A program made the position numbers and the translations under genes. DNA of 64,000 nt from Alistipes finegoldii DSM 17242 (GTDB lineage Bacteria > Bacteroidota > Bacteroidia > Bacteroidales > Rikenellaceae). Positions 16,363 to 24,047 of this stretch are shown one piece after another (within the stretch, counting starts at the first letter, position 1; each line of letters begins with the position of its first letter). The notes beneath the pieces are model-generated. The model did no database searches, had not been told where the DNA came from, and saw only the letters and a program-made list of their open reading frames with translations. The stretch spans positions 1,054,001 through 1,118,000 of the forward strand of contig NC_018011.1 of NCBI RefSeq assembly GCF_000265365.1, read 5' to 3'.

Positions 16363-17574
16363 TCAAAACCGCTGTTTCTTTCGCCGCCGTCGCTGGATTC
16401 TTTGCTGTTCTTCATAAGCCCGCGCATCGGCCAAGTCCAACAGCGTGTCGACAACTCCTGAGACAGGATTTGCCGTGCGGCTTCGTTGTTCGTATTGGCG
16501 TTCCGCGTGTTGATCTTCTTTTTGGGAGGTCGGGAACAGCTCGTTGAAAACACGGGCCGAGAATTCTTTTCCCAGCACCGAACCGTTGGCGACAATGCCA
16601 TTGGTGTGGTCGATAAACGTTACGCCGTAGATTCTGCCCACGGGGTTGATACGGAATACAGTGTCGATACCGTCCACCTTCAACAGTTGCCGGAACTCGT
16701 CCCGTGTATTGTGCGAACTCATGGCATCTTTGACCGTATGGCGCAAATGGTCGAGCGCTCCCGGTGCTTTCAGTTTTTCCTTTGATTTTGCATAATACGT
16801 TTGCAGGGCATTATAACCTACGTCTTTCCCTATTTTACTCGACTTGAAGGGCGTACCCGTTCCATAGCCGTCGTCGGTCATGGCTCCGTAGACAATACCC
16901 GCATAATTTCTGCCTTCGATCGTTCCCGTACGTTCCTCGACTGAGACGTTGAACAGTTCCAGCAGCGTGCGGAACTCGCCGTAGGACGAGCATTTATAAT
17001 TCCGCAGGCACAACCTGACGACGGATGAGATCTGTTGTTTGACGTTTCCCGCCTTATAATTTACTTTCCGAAGATCGGGAGTGTCCCTCTGTTCCTGACC
17101 TTTGACCGCCGGATGGAGGTTGTACTTATGTTCCAAATCGCGGGTAATTTCCGCAGAACGACGGGCTTCGAAATCGTGTGGTAGTTTACAGCCTTTCTCA
17201 TCGACGCGCAACGATACGATGTGGAGGTGCTGCCGATCAATGTCCTTATGTTTGAAGACGATATAGGGCTGATCTCCGTAACCCATCTTCTGCATGTATT
17301 CATTTGCGATTTCCCGCAACTGTTCGTCTGTCAGCCTGTCTTCCGGTGAAGGGTTCAGCGAAGCATGGAAGACCGTATTGGTCGTTCTGCGGTTGGCTTC
17401 GAGGTAGGGCCAGAAACTATCCATGCAGGCATCGATATCCAGTCGTCCGTGTTTATCGAACGGTTCGAGCATCTTCTGCCAAAGCAGCACCTCGGCTTCA
17501 TCCTTATCCACTTTCTCCTTGTTATAGCGCAAAGCCCCACCGGGCGAGGAGCCCGATCTTATATTCGCAACCAC
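16363..17574 (-). CDS. mobB: Relaxase MobB (MobB/CTnDOT type)
   Basis: A 403-aa protein with an N-terminal relaxase/mobilization-nuclease domain. The metal-binding histidine segment RQHLHIVSLRVDEKG lies at about residue 112, and a NTVFHASLNPSPEDRLTDEQL segment sits before it. Relaxases nick oriT, become covalently linked to the DNA end and pilot it into the recipient. The C-terminal 100 residues are basic (RRRRKKQRF end), consistent with DNA binding. Its start overlaps the end of mobA by 16 bp, so the two are co-translated. The candidate oriT lies just upstream of mobA. No coupling protein follows. Confidence 0.88.
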   Translation of the reverse strand: MVANIRSGSSPGGALRYNKEKVDKDEAEVLLWQKMLEPFDKHGRLDIDACMDSFWPYLEANRRTTNTVFHASLNPSPEDRLTDEQLREIANEYMQKMGYGDQPYIVFKHKDIDRQHLHIVSLRVDEKGCKLPHDFEARRSAEITRDLEHKYNLHPAVKGQEQRDTPDLRKVNYKAGNVKQQISSVVRLCLRNYKCSSYGEFRTLLELFNVSVEERTGTIEGRNYAGIVYGAMTDDGYGTGTPFKSSKIGKDVGYNALQTYYAKSKEKLKAPGALDHLRHTVKDAMSSHNTRDEFRQLLKVDGIDTVFRINPVGRIYGVTFIDHTNGIVANGSVLGKEFSARVFNELFPTSQKEDQHAERQYEQRSRTANPVSGVVDTLLDLADARAYEEQQRIQRRRRKKQRF

Positions 17575-17978
17575 TCCTTAGCTTGTTTTGCGAGGTTCAG
17601 AATCTCGATACTGAGGGCTTTCAGCTCTCTCGTTCGCTGTTCCAATGCAGCGATCTGATGCGGGATCGCGACGTTGGAGAAGTGCGCATTGATGGCCTTT
17701 ACAATCTGGTTGTAGTTGTTCGCAAGTTTCTGGAATTGGAAATAAAAATCATTCAGCCGGGCGACGAATTGTGTCTTCGATGGGTCGCGTTTGACGACGA
17801 CGAACTCCTCGTTGAAGATTCTTTTGACGATAAACCGGCTGCGGTTATGCTCCAATCCTGCCTTACAAAGCATCTGCTTAAAGCGGATATTCTCTTCCGT
17901 GGTGAGTTTGAAATTATACCTGTGGACTCTGGGATCTGTCGTTGTCGGGCGTCCGATCCTCTTTTTCGTGGTTGTCAT
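17559..17978 (-). CDS. mobA: Relaxosome accessory protein MobA (MobC-like)
   Basis: A 139-aa basic protein. It opens with TTTKKRIGRPTTTDPRVHRYNFKLTTEENIRFKQML, resembling a ribbon-helix-helix oriT-binding protein, and continues in helical segments (FYFQFQKLANNYNQIVKAIN) typical of MobC-type accessory proteins. Such proteins bind oriT and help the relaxase nick. It lies directly upstream of mobB, in the CTnDOT mobA-mobB order, and is transcribed away from the tra operon. Confidence 0.85.
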   Translation of the reverse strand: MTTTKKRIGRPTTTDPRVHRYNFKLTTEENIRFKQMLCKAGLEHNRSRFIVKRIFNEEFVVVKRDPSKTQFVARLNDFYFQFQKLANNYNQIVKAINAHFSNVAIPHQIAALEQRTRELKALSIEILNLAKQAKEWLRI

Positions 17979-17984
17979 CAGTCT

Positions 17985-18075
17985 GGTAGTTTAAGTGGCG
18001 TGACTCGGGAACGCCACCCAGCCTCGCAGAGCGAGCACCTTTCGTATGCCGAAAAACTTTTCGGCATACAAAGGT
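17985..18075. other. Candidate origin of transfer (oriT)
   Basis: Between the divergent mob and tra genes are two perfect inverted repeats: 7-bp arms at 17995-18001 and 18011-18017, and 12-bp arms at 18044-18055 and 18058-18069 with a 2-nt loop. Complementary GCGAGC/GCTCGC stretches lie between and beyond them. oriT of related Bacteroides elements lies directly upstream of mobA. The nick site cannot be assigned. Confidence 0.5.
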
Positions 18076-18495
18076 ACAGCTCGCTCGCCTCAAGTGAGGC
18101 GAAAAATCCGCGCCGGAGAATCTCTGACCGAAATTTCGAAAATCCTCCATTACGGCTTCCGGGGCCGGGTCTGTTCCCGGTGCAATATTACAACCGTTTC
18201 GGGGCAAAAAAAATCCATCGGTGCGGACTGGAGCGGACTGGAGCGGACATCGCAGCCGGGTTGGAAAATGAAGATGTATATTGCGGCAGAAAGAATTATT
18301 CGGATAAACAAACGGATGATTAAGTCGATATTTATCGGGTTCGCTACTCAATCAAACAGACGATTCGATAAGGAAGCGGAGAAGAGCAGAATTAAAAAAA
18401 TAAATATATAAATAAACCCATATATGTACGATAGTTTATCGAAACAGACATCAATAGAAAACATTACCCATATAAATAATTCTTAACATATTCAA
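18076..18495. other. Region upstream of traA with a traD-like sequence motif
   Basis: No complete gene. A stretch around 18227-18260 contains a tandem GGAGCGGACT-type motif and reads GLERTGADI in one plus frame, as does traD near 20450-20480. It may be a remnant or a shared regulatory sequence. The last 130 bp before traA are very AT-rich and probably contain the tra operon promoter. Confidence 0.4.
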
Positions 18496-19254
18496 ATGAT
18501 GGAACCTGTAAACATTTCAATCTGCAATCAGAAAGGCGGCATCGGAAAATCCACATTCACGGTATTGCTGGCCAGCTACCTGCATTACACTTTGGGGCAT
18601 GACGTTCTTGTCGTGGACTGCGACTATCCGCAATGGTCGATCCATGCCCAGCGCGAACGCGAACTGGCAGTCGTGGAGCACAGCGACTACTACAAGCTGA
18701 TGATGGTACGCCAGTTCAAGGCTACGGGTCGGAAATTGTGGCCCTTGCTGAAGTGTATGCCTCCCGAGGCTCCCGAAGAGGTGGAGCGCATCCGGCAAAA
18801 CGGTTATCTGCCGCGCGTAATTCTCTACGACCTGCCGGGAACCGTAAATGCCGGGGGCGTGATCCGGATACTTTCCTCCTTAGATGCCGTCTTCATTCCT
18901 TTGAAGGCCGACAAACTCGTCATGGAGAGTTCCCTTACGTTCGCACGGGGAATAGAGCATGGATTCGTTCAGGACAAGGACACCTCATTGCAGGCCGCCC
19001 ATCTTTTCTGGACGATGATCGACCGTCGGGAGCGTACTCCTCTTTACGATCAGTATGAGGCGATCATTCATAAACTCGGATTGTCGCTCATGGCGACGCA
19101 TGTTCCCTTCCGTTCGAAATTCAACAAGGAACTGCTGCCCGACGGCTCGGGTATCTGTCGTTCGACACTTCTGGCTCCGGAGCGCATCTTCGCCCGCGAA
19201 GCGCAGATCGAGGCACTGGCGGCAGAAATCCTCGAAATCCTTAAAATACGATAA
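18496..19254 (+). CDS. traA: ParA-family ATPase, conjugative transposon TraA
   Basis: A 252-aa protein with the deviant Walker A motif KGGIGKST near residue 13, VVDCDYPQ and VILYDLPGT segments, and a C-terminal helical part. This is a ParA/MinD-type ATPase. The equivalent gene opens the tra operon of CTnDOT-like elements, although its exact function in transfer is unclear. It is followed 2 bp later by traB. The ATG at 18496 has a second Met (18499) directly after it; either may be used. Confidence 0.85.
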   Translation: MMEPVNISICNQKGGIGKSTFTVLLASYLHYTLGHDVLVVDCDYPQWSIHAQRERELAVVEHSDYYKLMMVRQFKATGRKLWPLLKCMPPEAPEEVERIRQNGYLPRVILYDLPGTVNAGGVIRILSSLDAVFIPLKADKLVMESSLTFARGIEHGFVQDKDTSLQAAHLFWTMIDRRERTPLYDQYEAIIHKLGLSLMATHVPFRSKFNKELLPDGSGICRSTLLAPERIFAREAQIEALAAEILEILKIR

Positions 19255-19256
19255 TT

Positions 19257-19697
19257 ATGGCCAAGAAACCGAAAATCGAAGTCGACGAAGACCTCATGCG
19301 CCAGATGATCGCCGGGCAGGCGCCTCTTACCTCGAAAGTCGTCCGGCGAATCCCCGACGACGAACCTGAAGATACTCACGATGCGCCCCGGGAGACCTCG
19401 GATGCAGAAGAACAATCGCCACCTTCGGACGACGGGTCTGAATCCCGGCATCGGCGAATGATCCCCGCACCCGATTACGAACGGACTTTTCTCGCTCCGG
19501 CAAACTTTGACAACAGGGCCTCGCTGTATGTCGGTACGGCAACCAAGCGCAAACTTCTGGAAATATTCAAAAGAATCGGCGGGGAGCGTCTGACCGCAAC
19601 AGCCTATATAGACAATATTCTGCGGTATCATATCGAAGTTTTCCGCGAAGAGATAAACCGCATTTACAAAAAACGCAATCCCAAAAATATCGTTTAA
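19257..19697 (+). CDS. traB: DUF3408 protein TraB
   Basis: A 146-aa protein. The first 65 residues are acidic and probably disordered. The last 75 contain the DUF3408 core (DYERTFLAPANFDNRASLYVG, KRKLLEIFKRIGGERLTATAYIDNIL). This core resembles that of the next gene, suggesting duplication. DUF3408 proteins are a constant part of Bacteroidetes tra operons, of unknown function, possibly DNA-binding given the ribbon-helix-helix look of the core. Confidence 0.8.
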   Translation: MAKKPKIEVDEDLMRQMIAGQAPLTSKVVRRIPDDEPEDTHDAPRETSDAEEQSPPSDDGSESRHRRMIPAPDYERTFLAPANFDNRASLYVGTATKRKLLEIFKRIGGERLTATAYIDNILRYHIEVFREEINRIYKKRNPKNIV

Positions 19698-19835
19698 CAA
19701 TCCAAAAACTTTCGAATCGTGTATTACGATCTTTTTTCCGAGCCGCACCTATTCGGTATTCCGCCCCTCACGGCACTGCTTCTTGCATCAATTTTTATTC
19801 GGAGGCTTCCGGCTTTTTCCTTACGGCAAGCTGCC

Positions 19836-20258
19836 ATGACAACCTCATCCCTTCTCCAGCCTGCGGTCGCAACGAAAACACCTGCCATTAGGATTCCTTC
19901 GGCGGCAGCCTGTCTTAAAACCATGACGAAAGCAGCCTCCTCCGGGCAGGGCATTGCCGGCACTGCGCATGTAAAACCCGGCGGTGCGGTGGCAAAGGCG
20001 CCGAAATCCCGGCGTCGGAGGACTGCCGTCCCCGATTTCGAACAGACCTTTATGAACTTAATGGAGATCAGGCAGCGTGCAGCACTCTATGTCAGCATCG
20101 GAACCAAACGTAAAATTCTGGAAGTCGTAAAGAAAATCGGCGGGGAGTATATGACCGCAACTTCTTATGTCGAGAATATCCTGCGGCAGCATCTCGAATT
20201 GTATAAAGACGATATCAACCGCATTCACAAAGAGCAAAACACAAAAGAACTTTTATAA
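19836..20258 (+). CDS. traC: DUF3408 protein TraC
   Basis: About 140 aa from ATG 19836, which gives the usual family length; an in-frame GTG at 19719 would add 39 residues with no recognised homology. The C-terminal core (DFEQTFMNLMEIRQRAALYVS, KRKILEVVKKIGGEYMTATSYVENIL) is clearly related to TraB upstream. The first half is Ala/Lys-rich. The stop codon overlaps the next start. The function is unknown; it is standard in the tra operon. Confidence 0.75.
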   Translation: MTTSSLLQPAVATKTPAIRIPSAAACLKTMTKAASSGQGIAGTAHVKPGGAVAKAPKSRRRRTAVPDFEQTFMNLMEIRQRAALYVSIGTKRKILEVVKKIGGEYMTATSYVENILRQHLELYKDDINRIHKEQNTKELL

Positions 20259-20782
20259 TGATGAATATGCTCGCAATTGTAATCAGCCTGCTATGTGCCG
20301 GCTTCGTACTTTTCCAACGACATTTTTTCGGTCTTCCCGGACAGAGTCGGGAGAAACCGTCCAAACCGAGGAATTCCAGATCGGAGCCACCACATGCCAA
20401 ATCCCTGGTTCCGAGTTCCGAAATTCTCGTGTCAAAATCCTATCGGAGCGGACTGGAGCGGACAGGGGCGGACATCGGCACCGCCCCGGCAGGCGGAGAT
20501 GCTATATTTGCCCCGGCTTCGGAAGAGAAGTCCGCGATGGCGTCGTGGAACGGGCTTGTCGTGCAGCCCCCGATCGGCGAAGACGGCGAACTTGCGGAGC
20601 CCAAAGCGCCTGCCGGCGCCCGACCTCCGCTTCCGGCTCTCCCCGCCAGAGCAGAACTCCGTGACGCGGAGGTTCATGCGATGCTCGGAGAGCTGGACTT
20701 CGGAGAGAGCGCCGTCATGGGCGATGCCACGGCCGAGGAGCGGCAGGCCATTGCCAACTTCGACATCCGGGCCTATGCTTAA
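20258..20782 (+). CDS. traD: Conjugative transposon protein TraD
   Basis: A 174-aa protein with one N-terminal membrane segment (MLAIVISLLCAGFVLF), then a Pro/Ala-rich region containing SGLERTGADIGTAPAGGDAIF, and an acidic C-terminus (HAMLGELDFGESAVM). It matches the position, membrane topology and size of TraD in Bacteroides conjugative transposons. Its role is unknown. Its start overlaps traC by one base. Confidence 0.7.
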   Translation: MMNMLAIVISLLCAGFVLFQRHFFGLPGQSREKPSKPRNSRSEPPHAKSLVPSSEILVSKSYRSGLERTGADIGTAPAGGDAIFAPASEEKSAMASWNGLVVQPPIGEDGELAEPKAPAGARPPLPALPARAELRDAEVHAMLGELDFGESAVMGDATAEERQAIANFDIRAYA

Positions 20783-20925
20783 TTAAAAACGACCTACGAC
20801 ATGAAATGGAATAACGAATACGGCTGACGCCTTTTCCGCAGCAGGAAATACGATGTATCCGGTCGCAGAATGCTCCCAAAGCAGGCTGCGGCCTTTTTCA
20901 CACCCTTAACCAAACTACTTGAACG

Positions 20926-21222
20926 ATGAAAAAAAGAGCAATTTTCATGATTTTCTCCCTGTGCTCCGCACTCGCCTGCTTTGCACAGGGCAACGGCATG
21001 GCCGGCATCAGCGAGGCCACGAACATGGTAACGTCCTATTTCGACCCGCTAACGAAACTGATCTTCGCCGTCGCGGCAATCCTCGGACTGGTCGGCGGCG
21101 TGCGCGTCTACTCGAAATTCTCGTCGGGTGACCCGGACGCTTCGAAATCCGCCACGGCGCTGTTTCTCTCATGCGTCTTTCTGGTGATCGTCGGTACGGT
21201 CTTACGTTCGTTCTTCCTCTAA
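20926..21222 (+). CDS. traE: DUF4134 membrane protein TraE
   Basis: A 98-aa protein with a signal peptide (IFMIFSLCSALACFAQG) and two membrane segments (LIFAVAAILGLVGGVRVY and ALFLSCVFLVIVGTVLRSF). This is the DUF4134/TraE family, whose small size and two-helix layout resemble VirB2 pilins or other small T4SS membrane subunits. It starts the core T4SS part of the operon and is 3 bp from traF. Confidence 0.85.
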   Translation: MKKRAIFMIFSLCSALACFAQGNGMAGISEATNMVTSYFDPLTKLIFAVAAILGLVGGVRVYSKFSSGDPDASKSATALFLSCVFLVIVGTVLRSFFL

Positions 21223-21225
21223 ACG

Positions 21226-24043
21226 ATGGCGGAATACCAAGTGAACAAGGGAGTCGGCCGTCAAGTCGAGTTTCAGGGCGCGCACGTAATGGTTCTTTGG
21301 CAAATGCGTCGATAGCAAGACGTTAGGCAAGTGTTCGATAGCCTATCATCGATCGGCTTATCCGAAAGGGAAACCGGACGGGGAGTATAGCCTGCCGATA
21401 AACTGATAAGTCATACAGTTACCAAGTATGCGACTGAATCAGGAGATGAAAGATAGATACGAGGATAAAGTCTGGATTGATTGAACGATAGTCCAAGTGG
21501 CACAACTCGAAACTGTGGCGGAAGGTAACTACAGACGCCATACTGTAACACACTCGATTCGACCTTGGAGGGTTGGGTGCAGAACAGGTTACAGCACAAC
21601 TGCGATAAGCAGAAACGGATGAAAGTCGTATCCGACAATCTATCAAAGCTATGTTGCCGAAGAATTAAACGTGGATTGCCTAACCCGGAATGCCGAAAGG
21701 CTATTAGGTTTCAGACCTATGAAAATCCGGTATGGCAACGGAGCCACCGTAGTAGTCCGAGCGAGGGAAAGCCTCGTACATGGCGAAGGGTGGCAGCTAA
21801 CATTTTTAATACAAATTAACGGATAATGTGTGAGACATTATGAGAAATCCAGAGAGAGTATTAAACAGTCTGTCAGAGCACAGCAAAGTTTCGAGCTACA
21901 AGTTTGAACGGCTCTACAGGGTTCTATTCAATTCGGAGATGTTTCTCCTCGCCTACCATAATATACAAGGTAGGCAGGGAAATATGACGGAAGGTTCCGA
22001 CGGTAAAACTATCGACGGAATGAGCCTGAAACGGATTGAAAATTTGATTGATGCGCTCAAAGATGAGTCGTACCAACCAAAACCGGCAAGAAGGACGTAC
22101 ATCCCGAAGAAAAACGGGAACATGCGACCTCTCGGCATACCGTCTATCGACGACAAATTAGTGCAGGAGGTATTGCGAATGCTGTTGGAAGCAATTTATG
22201 AAGGTAGTTTTGAGAACACCTCGCACGGTTTCCGACCCAAACGCAGCTGCCACACCGCACTGATACAGGTGCAGAAGAATTTTACTGCGGCCAAGTGGTT
22301 TATCGAGGGCGACATTGAAGGATTCTTCGATAACATCAACCATGATGTACTTATCGGAATCTTGAAAGAACGTATCGCAGACGACCGCTTTATCCGGCTA
22401 ATGTGGAAATTTTTGAAAGCTGGCTACATCGAAGATTGGACATTTCATAGAACATACAGCGGAACACCGCAAGGTGGCATCATTAGCCCGATACTGGCTA
22501 ATATCTATCTCGACAAGCTGGATAAGTACATGAAAGAGTATGCCTGTCAATTCGATAGAGGCGACAGACGGGCAATGAACCTTGAGTACAAACGGTATTC
22601 CAGGAAAATTTGGTGGCTCGGCACAAAGCTGAAGCAAACCAAGGATAAAGATACTCGGAAGGAACTGATTGACGCGATTAAGCAACATCAGAAAAACAGG
22701 ATGCACTTACCCTCTGTCGATGAAATGGACGAGGGATATAGACGGATTAAGTATGTGAGGTATGCCGATGATTTTATTATCGGAGTGATTGGCAGTAAAT
22801 CGGACTGTGAGGCCATCAAAGAGGATATTAAGAATTTCCTCGGCGAGAAACTGAAATTGACGCTCTCCGAAGAAAAGACCTTAATCACGCACGGCAATAG
22901 AAAGGCAAAATTCCTCGGCTATGAAATCTATGTCCGACCATTCACGGATAAGACGTTAAGAGGCGAGAAATCGGGAGTACTTATTAAGGCTTACGGCAAA
23001 AAGGTAGTGTTGGAAGTGCCAATGTCCACAATGCGGGATAAACTTCTCTACTACGAGGCGATGGAAATTCATCAATTCGAGGGTAAAGCGAAATGGAAAC
23101 CCACAAGCCGGACAAAGTTGCTACATCTGGACGACCTCGAAATACTGGATGCCTATAACAGAGAAATCCGAGGTTTTGCAAACTATTTTTCTATCGCAAA
23201 TAACAGTTCACACCTGAATTCTTTCAAGTACATCATGCAATACAGTCTGTATAAGACTTTTGCACGAAAGTACAGTACGACAGCCCGAAAGATTATCGCA
23301 AAGTATCGACATCACAAAGATTTTGCGGTTTTCTATGAGGACAAGAAAGGAGGAAAGAAGATGCGGGTATTCTTCAACGGGAGCTTTAAGCGTAAAACAA
23401 CCGCGATGGACGCGAGTTGTGATTATGTAGCCAACACGATTTTCAATACCACTGTATCAAGCCTTATACAAAGGTTAAAAGCGGGTAAGTGTGAATTGTG
23501 TGGCGCAACGGAAAACATTGAAATACACCACGTCAAAAGACTCAAAGACTTAAAAGGCAAAGAGCCATGGAAAATCCAAATGATTGGACGTCAGAGAAAG
23601 ACGTTAGCTGTATGTATTCCCTGTCACAACAAGATACATCACGGGATAATAGACTGAATATGTTAGTGGAGAGCCGTGTGCGCCGAGAGGTGCAAGCACG
23701 GTTCGGAGGCGAGTTCTTGGAAACCTACCGTAGAAATACGGCAAGGCACCGGGTTCTTAGCCTACGACTCACGGCGCAGTACCTCGTGCTGTTCGTCGCG
23801 GGGCTTCTGGGCGTCTTCGTCTGCTTCGCCGGAATGTACATGAGCGGCGTCCCGCAGGGCCTGTGCATCCTCTTCGCCCTCACGGCCGGCCTTGCCGTCA
23901 CGGGCGGCACCTTCTACCTGAACCGCCGTTTCGGCCCCCACGGGCTTCAGAAGCTCATGGCCTCGCGCCGGCATCCGCGGCGCATCGTTCACCGCCGGGC
24001 CGTCGGGCGGCTGTTGCGTTTTCGTCGAACCGTAAAACTGTAA
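21226..24043 (+). CDS. traF: TraF (DUF4133), split by group II intron 1
   Basis: Exon 1 (21226 to about 21279) encodes MAEYQVNKGVGRQVEFQG, and exon 2 (about 23768-24043) continues LTAQYLVLFVAGLLGVF through two membrane segments to HRRAVGRLLRFRRTVKL. Joined they give a 109-aa DUF4133/TraF protein of normal length, a VirB3-like inner-membrane component of the T4SS. Without splicing only a short peptide is made. The exact 5' junction is uncertain because no canonical GTGCG start is visible; the exon ends are inferred from the protein family. Confidence 0.82.
21280..23767 (+). mobile_element. Group II intron 1, in traF
   Basis: About 2.5 kb interrupting traF after codon 18. It carries a 605-aa reverse transcriptase/maturase (21840-23657) and a classic 34-nt domain V at 23671-23704, starting GAGCCGTGTGCG and ending CACGGTTC, followed by a domain VI-like stem before the exon 2 sequence. 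The 560 bp upstream of the ORF would form domains I-III. It lies in the sense orientation, so splicing can restore traF. Both boundaries are uncertain by several bases. Confidence 0.85.
21840..23657 (+). CDS. Group II intron-encoded RT/maturase with HNH endonuclease (intron 1)
   Basis: A 605-aa protein. Reverse-transcriptase motifs include MRPLGIPSIDDKLVQ, IEGDIEGFFDNINHDVL, GTPQGGIISPILANIYL and the catalytic VRYADDFIIG. A maturase (X) region with REIRGFANYFSIANN follows, and the C-terminus has a zinc/HNH-type endonuclease domain (CELCGATENIEIHHVKRL, VCIPCHNKIHHG). The motifs are intact, so the protein probably supports both splicing and retrohoming of intron 1. An unusual insertion of about 80 residues (NLEYKRYSRKIWWLG) lies between the fourth and fifth RT motifs, as in some intron classes. 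It differs clearly from the intron 2 protein. Confidence 0.93.
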   Translation: MRNPERVLNSLSEHSKVSSYKFERLYRVLFNSEMFLLAYHNIQGRQGNMTEGSDGKTIDGMSLKRIENLIDALKDESYQPKPARRTYIPKKNGNMRPLGIPSIDDKLVQEVLRMLLEAIYEGSFENTSHGFRPKRSCHTALIQVQKNFTAAKWFIEGDIEGFFDNINHDVLIGILKERIADDRFIRLMWKFLKAGYIEDWTFHRTYSGTPQGGIISPILANIYLDKLDKYMKEYACQFDRGDRRAMNLEYKRYSRKIWWLGTKLKQTKDKDTRKELIDAIKQHQKNRMHLPSVDEMDEGYRRIKYVRYADDFIIGVIGSKSDCEAIKEDIKNFLGEKLKLTLSEEKTLITHGNRKAKFLGYEIYVRPFTDKTLRGEKSGVLIKAYGKKVVLEVPMSTMRDKLLYYEAMEIHQFEGKAKWKPTSRTKLLHLDDLEILDAYNREIRGFANYFSIANNSSHLNSFKYIMQYSLYKTFARKYSTTARKIIAKYRHHKDFAVFYEDKKGGKKMRVFFNGSFKRKTTAMDASCDYVANTIFNTTVSSLIQRLKAGKCELCGATENIEIHHVKRLKDLKGKEPWKIQMIGRQRKTLAVCIPCHNKIHHGIID

Positions 24044-24047
24044 TCCT

